64,000 nucleotides of DNA. Origin: Aquila chrysaetos chrysaetos. Lineage: Eukaryota; Chordata; Aves; Accipitriformes; Accipitridae. The stretch spans positions 2,786,501-2,850,500 of the forward strand of contig NC_044014.1 in the NCBI RefSeq assembly GCF_900496995.4, in the 5' to 3' direction. Made by a program: the position numbers and the translations under genes. The notes under the pieces are model-generated. The model was given only the letters and a program-made list of their open reading frames with translations. It ran no database searches and was not told the origin of the DNA. This document shows positions 13,101-26,200 of this stretch, piece by piece. Each line of letters begins with the position of its first letter. Position 1 is the first letter of the stretch.

Positions 13101-15106
13101 AGATAGTAATTGATGAATGCCTTACACTTAAATCTATTGTTAGAAAAATCTGTAGGTTAGTCTGTAATAAGTCAATAATAGCTTAACAACAAAATTTCAG
13201 TCTCTATCATTATTATATAGATTATTAAACTACAGTCATCACTATATTATCCAAGTTTATTATAGTTGCATAATTAAGCAAAATAACAAATCTGTCTGTC
13301 CTTTTTTTTGTTCTTGTCCTTTAGATGACTAACAAGGAACATGTTGATGGAAATTAGGTTGTTTTTTTAAATGGAGACTTTATTAATCGTTTGGAGTTTG
13401 GTGGGCTATTGAGTTCAAGTTTGCTCTACTTTTCTCATACACGGGCTGTAAAGAATTTACATTAGAATGAAATGATTCTGGTGCTTAGACTGGAAGGTGA
13501 TCAGGTTTGCATGCAAACACGCTTGCTGGCAGCAGGGCACACCAGGAAGCATGCAGCCCACAGGGTGGCAATTTAGTGGATTTGCTCCCACAGAAAATTC
13601 CTCGCTAAATTTTCATGAAAAGTATTAAAAATATAACTTTAATATCTTCAGCTGAAATTCTTGGAGCATCAAAAACAAGACTCAAGCCCCATCTTTAACA
13701 GAATAATAAAGCGTTGCTATTACAGACATACCCAGGTAATTGCAAGGCACGGCGTATTAGATGTACTGATGTTACAGGTTCTAGATGTGGGGTGAGCCAA
13801 AGACTGGGATAGACGTTTTCATTGTATTCTTGCAGAGATATTATAACCTCTTTATTTTAAAGGAGTCCACTTGATTCTTTTTTAAGGAACTTTTAACGAC
13901 AATGCATAATTACCAGTATGTGAAACACCTTTGTGTTCATTATTGTCACGCCTTTTGAAACAACAAAGGGGATACTTTGGTATTCATACAAGTAGATTTG
14001 ATTAATGTAAACAGTAAGTAACTGTTGTTTACCTTGACTCCTTTCACTCCTTCACAGTTGGACACTGTTTATTATTGCTCACTGATAAAACAGTTCTTCT
14101 AATGGAATGAATCATTCAAAGAAATGACAGAAGAATACAAAAAACCAAGAAACATCCACCTTTGCTATTACGGAGACAAGGTCCTTCTCCCTTTACCCTT
14201 CAGGGACACCATGGTGTTTTTCACTAACCCTGAATTTACTTCCAGGAAGGAAAAAAAATCTCACATTGTTTACAAAATTATCAGAGTGGCCTGAAAACTA
14301 ATCAGAGGTGCTTATTCTCATCTTCTTTCAGATCCTGCTTGTATCACTTTAGCAGTCTGCTTGCAGCCCTTTTGATGATACAAAATATGCACACTGGATG
14401 ACAAAGAAACAGTTCGGGAAACAGGGATGACAAAGCTTAGAGCTACATTATTAAACAAGGCCAGAAAGGTTGGTTTCAAAAACGTAATTTTTAACAGTAA
14501 TATGATACATGATACTAGGTGGATTGCATGATGGGTTGCCACCTTGGCGCGTAAGGAGAAAACTGAGGAAAGGTAGTAAAATAAGGGTACATAAGCAAAA
14601 TACTCCATAGCCAGTTCACACCACTAAACTTAAATCAGAAAGAATCTCATGACCCTTGAAATAAATCTAAAAAGTCATCTGTAAAGGAATTGACTAAGCC
14701 TTTCTTTAAAAAAGGGATATAAAGTTGGAAGAGCCTGTCAGTATCTGCAGCAATATTATTTGTTGGCGTTCAAAAAGTCAAAGGGAACCCTGAAAAAATG
14801 AAGACCTCTTGTCCATACAGTCCCAACTCCTGAGGTAGGTTGCCACTTTGGTTTTAGACCTGCATGCAACCCTTTTATCTAAATAGAAATAATTTTCATT
14901 ACATTAAATGTAGAAAAGCACCAGGTCATAAAGTCCAGAATGTCTGTTTACCGATGGGTTTCATTCACGCTTACTCCAGTGAAATAAGACCTCATGAAGT
15001 TGTGACTTTTTTTTTTTTTTTTGGTAAGAAAAGCATCCAGTCAGAAATATTTGACCAAGTTCTTCTACATGAATGGTAGAAAACCCTAAACGGCTTTCTC
15101 TCCAGC
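10121..15106. other. Intergenic or intronic, no clear gene
   Basis: It contains the palindrome at 12111-12184, a perfect 14-bp palindrome GTTTGCATGCAAAC at 13505-13518 and a poly-T run at 15008-15022. If the possible exon at 9999 is real, this is an intron of the plus-strand gene. Confidence 0.6.
12111..12184. repeat. Imperfect 74-bp palindrome, MITE-like
   Basis: The left arm (12111-12132, AGCAGCACAAGGTGCTGGGC..) and right arm (12165-12184, GTGTCCAGCACCTTGCTGCT) are reverse complements except for a 2-nt insertion and one mismatch. The loop centre (GACTTCAGTGGGCAATGAAG) is itself partly palindromic. The layout resembles old non-autonomous hairpin elements of amniote genomes. I do not assign a family. 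Confidence 0.6.
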
Positions 15107-15154
15107 ATTCGTCCCTATGAGGAGATCCCCAATGACTTTGTCAACACAACTGAG
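15107..15154 (+). CDS. Exon A of the unrecognised plus-strand gene
   Basis: 48 nt between TTTCTCTCCAG and GTGAGT. It reads IRPYEEIPNDFVNTT plus two bases of a split codon; the first base completes an upstream codon. Mostly C/T-ending codons in an AT-rich area argue for selection on the protein. Confidence 0.65.
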
Positions 15155-18100
15155 TGAGTATGAAAAGCTTCTTCTATATTTCTACCTTGGTAGCGTTACC
15201 GTAGCCTCCGAGCATTATGTACATTGAATAGAAAGCTCAGCTCACCCTGTCAGACCTTTGCGACCTGCGGTCAGAAGCGGCAGGAGCTCTGCTTGCGGCA
15301 TGGTACGTGTGGGCATGCAACTCTTGGTGTCTCCCAGCTAGCAAGGCCTGCCAAAAATCACCTCTTCTACTTGATAGTAAGGGCTCTGTTAGGTATGGTA
15401 TGCAAACAGACAAACAAAAAGTAACAGCAAATACGAGAAGTTTTAGCCTAGACTGACAGCCGGCACATTCCCCGCTGTGTATGATGCAGGGGTAGCAGAG
15501 AAATGATGTAAAAACTTACCAAGATTGATAACTTCTTCCTAGTGATGATCAGCGAGTGCCACGGCAGTGGAGAAACACCTGTAATGAGACCCGCTGTGCG
15601 CCTCATTCGTAATAAACATAAGAATGTATTTACAAGAAGGTAGAACTAAAATATAATTGCATAAAATATAGTTACTGGTTAAATCAGAAACAGTTTGGGA
15701 GATCACACCTTCGAACAATTAAGAGCACACAGGATGCACTGGTAAACATTAAGCATCTTAAAGTAGGACTATCTGGTTCTAATAACAGGATAAAAAAATT
15801 TGGAGGAGAAAAGAAGAAATGAAGACTTTGCTAACTCTTGTTACAGTTGTTTTCTGCTTCTCTACATAACAAGCAGAACTCTTCATTTTCACTCTCATCT
15901 TTCTGTTTTTAATTTCATTTTCAGTGTCAGCCAATTAAAAAAAATTGGGTAAAAACTAGTAACTGCTAATCAGTCTATCTTTTCTGAACATTGGCGTTTA
16001 TTCGTTTGAAACTAATTTACTTGAAATCAGGTTATGTGATCGAAAACAATAAAACTGCATCTGTAAGGGTCCTGTTCTCAATGCAGTCGTTGGTGACTGA
16101 GGCCACGTCAGGATTCACATGAATTAAATTATTTCAGTTTAACAAATCACTACCCAGAGTACCCACATGTAAATATCGCACGACTGGTTACCCACTGCAT
16201 CTCTCATTGACTTAGACAGAATTAAGTCTCATTATTTCTCAAACGTGCTGTTCAAAATCATTTCTAGTAAGGGCTATTACGTGGTCTTGAGCCAGCATAA
16301 TATCCATGTATTTTGCACACTGAAAAAGACTTTTCTGTCTTCACTCCCCAAGGCAAAAGTATTTCCTCTTTCCTTCGTGCTTTTCACGAGGGAACTGGTC
16401 TTTTCAAAACGTTAAAAAAAAAAAAAAAAGGACCTGGAAAAAAGGGTATTACTTTCAGAGAGATACTGGAAAGTTCTTAACATGTGTACTCTAATGACTT
16501 TTCTTTATTACTAGATCATCCGTGTCATCTTTTTGTTCTGTGTATATGTACGGGTACGAGAACAAGAAAAAGCTAATAAAACCCAACCAACCTCTATCTT
16601 TTCGGTTTGGAATTTAACACGGACTCCAGGAGTGGAGGCACGGGAGGGAAATATATGCTGTGAAGGTAAACAAAGCAGTCTGAGCCATTTCTTTTTTGCG
16701 CAGTAGCAACATTTAACCCGGCATTTTAAAAGATGATGCTCACAAATATGGTTAAGTCATGTATTCAATTCTGCTCAACTACTGGTGTGAAATTTTAATC
16801 AAAAAACTAGAGAGCTCATTCAAAAAAGAAATTAGTGAAAAAACTTTGGTCGTCTCTCATCAGTGAAAACTGATTTAGTTATGCAAATTACTGCTATGAA
16901 TATTAAACCACTGATGAAAGGTTTTTAATGAAGGGATCTTTTGTTTTGGAAATGCAAGGGTATATGCTTTAATTTCTTGCTAATTTACTGTTCTTTGATA
17001 ATGTTCGCATTTTCCCCAAAGTGACTTCACTGATGGGTTTAATACTGTGAATAGAACTACAGGCCAACAATACTGGTTTTGACAAGCCTTCCCCTGTGTA
17101 ACTATAGATCATGATTTGCAGCCCCTTATGCACAATTCTATTAGGGTGAATTTTGTCTACAGGGCTTTCCATGAAATGAATTCTCATTTTAATGTTAGCC
17201 TCCTGCAGTTTTTAATTTTTAATCTGTAATATGAAATTGCAAATTTTACAAACATCATTTGAAAAAGCCACTAGGACAGAACCGAATGCCAAAGTTTACA
17301 TATTGCCTAATTAGACTGTTATGAGAAGCAGCTTATCAATGTCAAGCCAAAGATCATCAAAAAATCCAATTACTAATTTGAAAAACACATATATTTATAG
17401 GTTCATTTTGTTTAATTTGCATCCGATTAGCTTAATAATTGTTTAAAAATTGTATTAAGGTTAATAATTTTGGTTCAGTTAGCAACACACCTGGGCTGCC
17501 AAAGTGGTTTAGCAAATTAGTCGGCTACCCTACCTAAAATAAAACTCAATTGTAATCTTTTCCATCATAAAGCACAGAGAACTCATTACTCAAATGACAA
17601 AGCAATTTTAAATATGAAAAGGTATTAAATCCGCTTACTAGCTGTCTCTCTTTACAGCTGTATTACTGGTCAAACGCTAAGGAGGAAGGGCCCGGTCCAT
17701 GTGGGCTTCCCCAAACCCTTCGGAGGACGCACCTCTTTTTACAACGCAGTATGTTGTGTCTTGTAAGAGACAGCCAAGAGCTGCTTTGATATCCTAACAC
17801 AGCGCAGGAGGATTTGGCCTTTTAAAAGTTGGTATTAAAAGGGGAACAACAGTGTGTAATGCAAAGGGTTTATCTCTTTACAGTCAATTTAAGTGCAACT
17901 TCAAAAGTTTACATTTATAATTATAGCAACGGATAGGTCTGTGAAATAGGTCTTAGGGTTGGACTCGATGTTAAAGGTCTTTTCCAACCTAAACGATTCT
18001 ATGAAATAAGTGCCCCATCCAACATTACGTAACAATTTTAACTCATGTGAAATGTTCCTTTCCTCCCTGACGCGGCATTGGCGAGGTCAGTGGTGTCCTG

Positions 18101-21099
18101 AGAAAACACAGTAGCTTGCCGAGATGGAACTGCTGAGTCTATAGACAATAGCGATCCCACGGACCAGCACGGTACACCTATGGAGAAAAAGAAGGTGGGA
18201 AAGGTGGGGTGGGATGGCGGTGTCCGTGTTTCATCGGGTGACGTGAACGGGCCTCTTCTCGCTGCGGCAGACGAGCAGCCTTTGCCCTGAAACTCAAAAG
18301 TCAAACTCGGTCTGTGACTTCCTTTATTAAAATGGGAGCGTGGTTGAGAAGGGGCATCTCTTGCCTGGGGATGCTAGTCTTTCCCTTTAGTTAATGGAAA
18401 GAAGTAGGCTTCTCTAGAGGGCGAATGAGAGCAGAAAACCAAGCTTAAGTGCCCTGGAGGAGCTGCCGTGTCTCTGCTGACTACACAGGGATCTTGGGAG
18501 GCAAGTCTCGGGATGATCAAATTAGTCTTTGTGCCTGCCTCATTCCCTAATTGGCATTAGGTATACAGACTAATGAACAACGTATAGCGTAACAAAGGAA
18601 GCACACACTGGAAAAGGAGAAAAATTAGCTGGTGCTAATTGGTGGTCTTGACTTTGCTGATAGTAATCACACACATTTTAAGAGGAGGGCTACAAAGTAA
18701 TGCACACACTGTAGAAGGTATTACAGTGTATATATACATATGTGTGTGTATATATATATAACGGTTATAAAATTCTGTCTTGGTAAATTGACAAACTTGG
18801 ACTTCAACAGAAAAAAGTTGATGCTTTTTCACCTGGTCCAGCTACCAGATTAGACTGATGGAAGTCTCAGTTTTAGTTTTAAACTTAAGTTGCAGGCTTT
18901 GACTGAAAACATGCTCTCAGTAGGTTAAATTAAAATGAATTTGGCCCTTAACTTGTCTTATGTTATGATCATTTCTGACAGAATGATCTGGTTGACCCTC
19001 CTAGAGGGTTTTCTCATTTTCCATTATTTAAAAATAGGTCATTCAGAGCTTTATGAACACATGCAAAATATTAATTACAAAGTTCACGCAAGACATTTTT
19101 GGTTAGCTTGTGGAGTATCTTCTCTCTCAAAGAAAAGCAAGGATTTACAACAGTGTGCTTTGCTTCGGAGATTTACATGGTAAATGCTCTTAGGTGGCTA
19201 AGAAAAGCCCAGACTTTAAATATAATCCAAAGTTCTAATTAGTTGATTTTTAGGAAAATTTGTTTGACCTTAAGGGCAATGAAACCTGCATCTTTTCCTG
19301 GTATTCATAAACACTGTATTTTAAAATACTTCTAGAGTTGCAAAACTAAGTATATTAGATAAAGATGTAGATGCAACTCTCTCTGAAACTAGCAGAAGAG
19401 AAGATCATGAGCTCATTTCTAGGCCATACAGTAGCCATTTAGATTTCCTTATATCCTTCCATACTTACACAGGAGCCTGGAAAAGGCTCTTAATTGCACA
19501 ACATCCCACTTTCCATTCCACCATGCTAGCACTTCTAAAACTATGTCTTCTCCTAAAAAATGTGATCCTCTCCCTGAAGAAAATAATACTAAGAAAATGA
19601 AATATAAAAGATAAATATTAAATTGTTTTATTAGAAATAAACTATTAGAATAATAATTCTATATTAGAATAAACTATTTAGAAATACTTTTCAGATGGCT
19701 GCAAATCTGTGCAGTCCTTTTATCTACCATCAATGGCAAAAAATGGTACATTTCTGGAAATCACATACAAGTGCTTTGTTTAAGGAAAGAGTTTTTTATT
19801 GCACCTTTATTGTTAAGAAGTTTCTCTTGCACTGGAAAACTTATGTGTGTACATTGAAACAACAACAATCCAACAAAATACTGTGTCTGTTCAAGCATTC
19901 AAACTTGATTAAACTTCTCTTTCAAAGTACTGCAGTTCAGCGAGCCCAGATCTCTCCTAACGCTTGGACATTTGCGTTGAAGGATTTGTATCAGCAGCAT
20001 ATTTTAAACTGCTGTTCTGAAGTCAGAATAGGTTTTTTTATTCCTAAATGAACACTTAAGTGTGGGACTTCTCTCACACAGTTTTTGTTTTAAATATCCA
20101 TACATCTTAAGGGGGTAAAACAAGCCATGAGGTATTTTCTGCCAAGATTTTTGTTCTGACTACTTGATCTTAGTATCATACTATAAGCTTTAAAATGTAG
20201 TAATTTCATTCATGCAATTCTTATAGTAGCATTAAAAGCAGTGTTAAAAATGCTGATTTGTTGCCAGTGTTTCTTCCTTAATATACATAGACACAGGAAT
20301 ATTTGTCTCCAAGTGTTTAGATTTCTTCTGGTTTCGGCTAAAATATTTCCATACAATCTAGAGTGACCTGGACACGGTGATCCTGAATTATGACACTCAA
20401 AATCAGATGTGACTGGATACTAAAGTACTTTTTTCCCTCCCTGTGTTTAAATGGTACGCCTGTCCTTAATTCTGAACTTTGACTGTAGGTCTCCGAGTTC
20501 ATAAGGCATTTAGCAGGGAATATAATTTTCAATTTACTTTCTACACTCTTAAATAGTACAATTTCTTTTTTTCTAATTATCAAATATGCCGTGTATGACT
20601 TTTGAAACAACACAGGCCTGCCTTTCTTTAGGTATCACATAACATAAATCACAGTTTTTAAATGAGGATATGGCCACCTTTTCCCAAGCAGCCAGCAGAG
20701 AGACCACATATGAGAATGATAACCAGCCCATAACTAGGTAAGTACCTTGCTTTCCACAGGATCATCACGGTTTTTATTGGGTTCTTTCCCCAGTTGACAG
20801 AACGTGTGATGGTGGAAACTGTGTGCCAACTCCAATGAGGTTGCCCTAACCTGCACACTTACGCCTGAAAGACACAAAGAGCTGCAGTTTGTGATAGCTT
20901 ATGATTGCATTGCAACAGGCTTAAAATTCTTCTATTAAAACTTGTTAGATATTGAAACACTTCGTATCCATTTCTTGTTAAAACTGATAATTTACAGCGA
21001 AAGATAGTAGAAGGTTTTACTCATTACTACTTCTGCCATCTATCCTGTAGAAGCTGTGGCTACCAAACATCGGATTTGGACTACAAGGGTGTATTTTAA
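15107..21099 (+). CDS. Unrecognised gene, four 3' coding exons joined in phase (5' part not found)
   Basis: Exons on plus: 15107-15154, 17658-17748, 20655-20737 and 21051-21099, ending in TAA at 21097-21099. Acceptors are TTTCTCTCCAG, CTCTTTACAG, AAATCACAG (weak) and ATCCTGTAG; donors are GTGAGT, GTATGT and GTAAGT. Phases agree at all three junctions (2, 0, 2). About 89 residues can be read: IRPYEEIPNDFVNTT, D, CITGQTLRRKGPVHVGFPKP, FGGRTSFYNA, FLNEDMATFSQAASRETTYE, NDNQPIT, R, SCGYQTSDLDYKGVF. Exons 1 and 2 are clearly more GC-rich than their surroundings. I do not recognise the family; the short Gly/Tyr/Phe-rich motifs and small exons recall ciliary microtubule inner proteins, but that is only a guess. 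The gene lies tail-to-tail with MKI67, about 10.7 kb from its 3' end. The start codon and upstream exons are unresolved. Confidence 0.65.
17658..17748 (+). CDS. Exon B of the unrecognised plus-strand gene
   Basis: 91 nt between CTCTTTACAG and GTATGT. It reads CITGQTLRRKGPVHVGFPKP then FGGRTSFYNA, in phase with exon A and ending on a codon boundary. GC content is well above the flanks. Reading through the donor meets a stop within six codons, which supports splicing here. Confidence 0.65.
17946..18005 (+). mobile_element. CR1 3' tail remnant
   Basis: A short match to the CR1 3' end in plus orientation (GGTTGGACTCGATGTTAAAG ... TTCCAACC ... GATTCTATGA). Only about 60 bp can be recognised. Confidence 0.85.
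18727..18761. repeat. (TA)/(TG) compound microsatellite
   Basis: Alternating TATATACATATGTGTGTGTA followed by TATATATATA. Confidence 0.9.
20655..20737 (+). CDS. Exon C of the unrecognised plus-strand gene
   Basis: 83 nt with donor GTAAGT. It reads FLNEDMATFSQAASRETTYE then NDNQPIT. The acceptor (AAATCACAG) has a poor pyrimidine tract, but the phase fits exon B exactly. A better tract just upstream (CTTTCTTTAG at 20622-20631) would put a stop in frame. Confidence 0.6.
21051..21099 (+). CDS. Exon D (last) of the unrecognised plus-strand gene
   Basis: Acceptor TTCTGCCATCTATCCTGTAG. After a split Arg codon it reads SCGYQTSDLDYKGVF and then TAA. The small intron between C and D is 313 bp. No nearby AATAAA was found with confidence. 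Confidence 0.6.
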
Positions 21100-22439
21100 C
21101 CACACGCTATCCTGCATTCTACTGGAATTTAAAAAGTCCTTCTTGAAAAAAAATTGTACTACATTAATATGGAGAACTTGCTTAAACTCGTTAAAAAAAA
21201 AAAAAAGGTCAAATTTATAATACTGAAGAGCAGATCACTCATTTTTTCTTGAGTTTTCCAATACACTGGTGTTTTTCCAATTTTTGGTGTTAATACCTAC
21301 TGCTATTTTCTTTATCATACAGATGACTTAGCGAGGAAAAGTAATGATGACACTGCTAGTCACAAATTGGCAGGTACTAAAATACCTCCCAGGCATAGGT
21401 ACCCATGTGAACCATAAAAACGTATTAGTATCTGTCTTGAGTACCATAAAAAGCTAGCAGATGACCCAATGCACCTGACAGTTAAAATTCTAGTTGGGTT
21501 TTTGTTACCTTTTTTTGCACTATAAAAGGAAAGGTTACTTCATGAGATGTTCCTCAAGTTTATTGCCTCCACAAATTTAAGCCTTTGATGTGCGTGTACC
21601 TCTACTTGCAAACCTGAGAATATTCACTAATTATGACTTTTGGAGTTGCATGTAACCTCACATGCAATTTTTAAAAAGGGTGCGAGTCCCACCTGTCTCC
21701 GTTTTTTTTGCGACCTCCTCTGAGTACCAGCCATAAATTATATTCTAAAGAAACAGGAAAGGAAGCTGAAGTGGGAATCTATGGAGACAACATCCTCAAA
21801 GATAATCAATTACCTGATATCTTTTAATCTTTGAGAATTGCCTCCATCAGATCTCAGCCTTTGGGAAATTATCAAACCTGATAGTGTTTACAACTCGGCT
21901 TCAAGGTTAACAACTACAATCATACTGTTCTCTCAAAATAGCATTGCACCTTAGTGTCAAGTCAGGAGAGGAATGCCATGGAAAGATACAAATTAAAAGG
22001 TGGAAAATTCAAACCAATACAAGTTTTCTTTCCACACCTCATGTAATTAAGCAGCTGATCTTGCTGTCAAGAAACTCTTTCAAGCCAAGAACTTACAGTA
22101 CTCTGAAAGGATATTGGATATGAAAGAGAATGTCAAGAACAGACAGAATCGTGGCATTGATTACAAAGCAGGTTTGAAATATTAAAATCCTGTTTTGTTG
22201 TCAGGAATTTTTTTGAAGGTTTTTAAACTCTCCATGACAATCAAGTTGCTTTTTCAACCTTATTTATGTAATGGAAGTAGAAAGTCCACATATTTTTAAT
22301 AAGCGCGGAGATTAAATTTAGAGTATATACATAGGTTCCCACAGTGAACTAATGTAGGCCAGTGACAATCAACATCACAGTAGTGAAAATGCCGTCAAAA
22401 GGCTGTTCATACTAACATTCCTAGAAAAATGGGATCACG

Positions 22440-22602
22440 TCTCCTGCTTAAATAATAAATACCCTGGAGGTATTTAAAAGACACGTAGATGTGGCACTTA
22501 AGAGACATGGTTTAGTGGTGGACTTGGCAGTATTAGGTTTACGGTGGGGCTCAGTGATCTTAAAGGTCTTTTCCAACACCTAAATGATTCTATGATTCCA
22601 AA
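22440..22602 (+). mobile_element. CR1 3' end fragment
   Basis: About 160 bp of CR1 3' sequence in plus orientation: a CTGGAGGTATTTAAAAGACA lead, a diverged middle, then GATCTTAAAGGTCTTTTCCA and a GATTCTATGATTC tail. Confidence 0.85.
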
Positions 22603-23258
22603 TATTATGATCAGTCAGCTCTCTGTATTGAAAACAAGGTTTAAAATATTTATTTCTTCTTTACTGCTGGTTCAAGATCACTTAACAAATCTGAATACTG
22701 AGTTGGCTAAAAGCCCAGCCTTACAAGATAATAGTTTTGTGACCACATTTAGTAAAGTGTGACCATGCTCCTAAACACAAAACCAAACAAGAAATATTCT
22801 GTCTGTATATTCACTTTCTTACTATATCCATGTAAGATTTTATTTAAAAGTAATACAAAGTAACAGCCTTTTAAAGGGTACATATTATACCATTCCTGAA
22901 AAATTTCTTGATCTTCTATTAACATACTTGCTGGTATTTCTGGAATATTATTGTTTCTTTTGGAGAGAAAAAATACATTTGGTTTAGTCTTTCATAGTGT
23001 GATATTCAAATATATCAAACTGAAAAAAAAAAGTCTTGTGCACTATTTGGCACCACTTATTTTTTTACACTGTTCTTTTTTTCCCCTCCTTGGTCTAAAG
23101 CAATCACGCTGCTGGTAAAAAGGCTGGCAGTCATGGTTTTGGGTTTTTTTATGTTACCTGACTGTGGATGTTCACTACCACTCTTCACCACCATTACTTA
23201 CTATTTATTCTCGACTATCTTTCTTGATGTATAATAATATTTTAAATAGATTTGTAGG

Positions 23259-23285
23259 TATATATATATATATATATATATATAA
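23259..23285. repeat. (TA)n microsatellite
   Basis: About 13 TA dinucleotide units in intergenic DNA. Confidence 0.95.
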
Positions 23286-26200
23286 ACATGTAGATGCAGC
23301 CATGGGTAACTAAGCACATTTTTATAAATCTCTGAAACCTGAAGTCTTTATAAAAAATATGAAAAGTCAATTTTTTTTACCATCATCAAACAGAAGCTTT
23401 CTAGGACCAAGGCATTAAAAGCAGTGAGGCATATAAAGAAAATTAATTATATTCTTTCAAAATTCATAATCAAAACAACCTAGTTAGATGGATAAGCATC
23501 ACACTATCTAGGACAGCGATGCTTTACTGTAGACAAACACATTAAGGCAACGTCTGCCTGACACTTTGATCCCTCCTGATCTTAAGAATTGCAAAAACTC
23601 TTCCGACACTAGAGGTCACCTGTTTACCCATCTTTAATTTTCACATTACGCCCCTTAAAAATTATACAAATGTTTCTTTAAATGAAATACAAACTGTGTT
23701 CTTTCAACAGTACGCTAAAATACTAGTTGCATCTTTGCTGCAATCACTTATAGCTCATACTTTGGGATAGAAAATGACACTGTAAACTCACATCCCAAAG
23801 GTAAATAAATTGAGGTAGTTGACAGACTTATAAATCTCCTCACAGAATATTTTACAATTCACATCAAGTATGAGCATTATAATGTCTTTGAACTCCTTTA
23901 ATGTAGTCTATACTTTAACATTTACTATATTTCAATTTTGTGTCCAAAAGTCCTGCACAGGAACCCTTGTTTTTCCCTGGAATATTTACTTATCATAAGA
24001 CTTAGAATAACAGCACCTTTTTTAGAACACATTGTGACACAGCAAAACAATTGTGATTTGCATTCTTTAAGGACTCCACCACCTATTTGGGGTTTATCTT
24101 CTGATTCCCATGGAGTTTCATAGAAAAGAAAAAGTCACAAGTGCTTTACCTGATTTCTGTATCTGCCCAGCTGATTTCATTTTTTGTCAGTATGATCAAA
24201 AGCGGGTCTTTCAGAAAAAGCAAAAACACTACCAGAAACAAATTTAGAAGAGAAAGAGTGAAATAAAAGTATGATAATTTGGGAATTATTTTGTCAGCCG
24301 TTTTGCAGCTCTACAGGTTTTTTTTAAACAAGGCATTCGGTTTCCTGAATAAGCAAAAATATCTGGCCATTAGTAGCATTTATAACATACAGACGGTATA
24401 CATTTTAGAAATACCAAAAGTTTCCTGAAGGGAACTGAGTGTAGGTGTAAATTCAAGAGACAACAAATGACACATGGCATGGGATGAAAACCCCACGTTC
24501 GTATTTGCCAGTAAAGTGTTTGAGGAAAGATTAACTTAATTTGAGACACGTATCTATACTTGAGAACAACTTGCAAGATAATTTTTGTGTGCTTTCTTAC
24601 AGAAGATAATTCTAGGTTTTGTAGTTTCCCTTGTTACAAACTGTGAGGCTCATAAGAGGAAGGCATTTCCTCTCTGTCCACCTGAATTACTATGATGCTA
24701 CGGCTAATATTTGTCATTGCAAGATGGTTCTCCAAAACCGACGTTTTCTATTACCAGCTCCCAAACTGTCCCGTGCAAATTTGTGAAACAATGCTGTGTT
24801 ACCTCTTAGTATCCTTGAGCATTGTACTGGAGTGCTAGCAGCCATGAGATGAGTATAGTAGCCTTGGTCCATGGATCACCATTCAGTTAGGAATGGAATA
24901 CCAGTTCTTCTTTACTGATGTTTAACCCCCAATAAATACTACGGTTAAAGTAGTAAACGAGTTCACTGCCACACAGATATTAAATGTATATCAAGTATTA
25001 ATTACACAGTGTGTTTAGAAACAGGTAAACTGAAGTAACGGAAGACAATAGTTACTATTAGTTGTACTGTAACTCAGCTCTAAAAAGTGAATTTCATTCT
25101 GCTGCATTTCATTCAGCTGGAAAATAGCTAAAATATTTAAGTAGTTCATACCTTAGAATTTAATCCACAGATCAAATCTATCTAAATTTATATTTAAGGT
25201 TGAGTATTGCTTTCATTGAAGGAGATCTTGACACGGGAATGTAAATCCTTATTTAACTATTTTCTCCCTGAGGTCACATACACATCGACTCAAAGCAATT
25301 CTCCAACGACTGCTCAAGATTCATAAACTCAACACTTAATCTAGATAGCACATTCTAAGACTTCTCCCAGAGGTTTGTAGAGCGCTCCCATCTGACTTGA
25401 GAAATGCTGCTGGTCACTGGACACGTCCAGGCAGAATTTGGGCGGAAAGCAACCCTCCCTCCCTCTCATAACTGGCCTATTATTTAACTAACTATAAATT
25501 AGTAATTAACATACTTAAGAAGGAAATGTTCTCCATATTATCAGTAAGGCAGAATCTGAACTTCTTTCTACACTGAAAAAAATATTTATATTAAATATGT
25601 AACTTTGCTAATCATACTTTACATAAGCATAGGAAATAGAAAGGATTTAAGGGATTCGAGGCTGACGGATTTGGGAAGGAATGAACTATATTGCAGGGAT
25701 CCCACATCCTCCATTCAAAAAGACCATTCCAATGATCTGCAGCACCAACGAAGTGCACAGCATCTAATGATGAAATCAAACATATTTAAATACCAATCAC
25801 ACCAGAACAGTTCACTATTTCCATTTAAAAGAACATGAATAAGATAGATACTGAGGATGTAGGAAAGTGAGGGTGGTTGCTTTGATCATTCAAAATTCTG
25901 GCAATGGAAGCTGGAGAATGACAGGTAATTGTCAATCTTAAACTCCCTTTTTCTTAGTCACCCAACTTCAGAAATATACTTTACTGCAGTGAAGCAGCTT
26001 TAACTTATACTAACAACATCCTTCAGAGATACAAAAGAAATGCTCAGAAAGGGCCAGAAAAGCTACTGTCTTCGAGTTCTTCAGTAAGAACATGACAACC
26101 TCTGCTTCCTGACATTTATTTTATGTTCCGTTCTTTTCTTTATTTCATTATAAGAAAGTAATCTGCCCAGATTAAAAAATCAAAAAGGAAGAGGAGTTTT

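Noticed and set aside
19695..20051. 118-codon plus-strand frame beginning after a TTTTCAG acceptor
   Set aside because: It could follow exon B in phase, but it lacks a convincing donor, its composition looks random, and the alternative route through 20655-20737 gives a better protein with a proper end.
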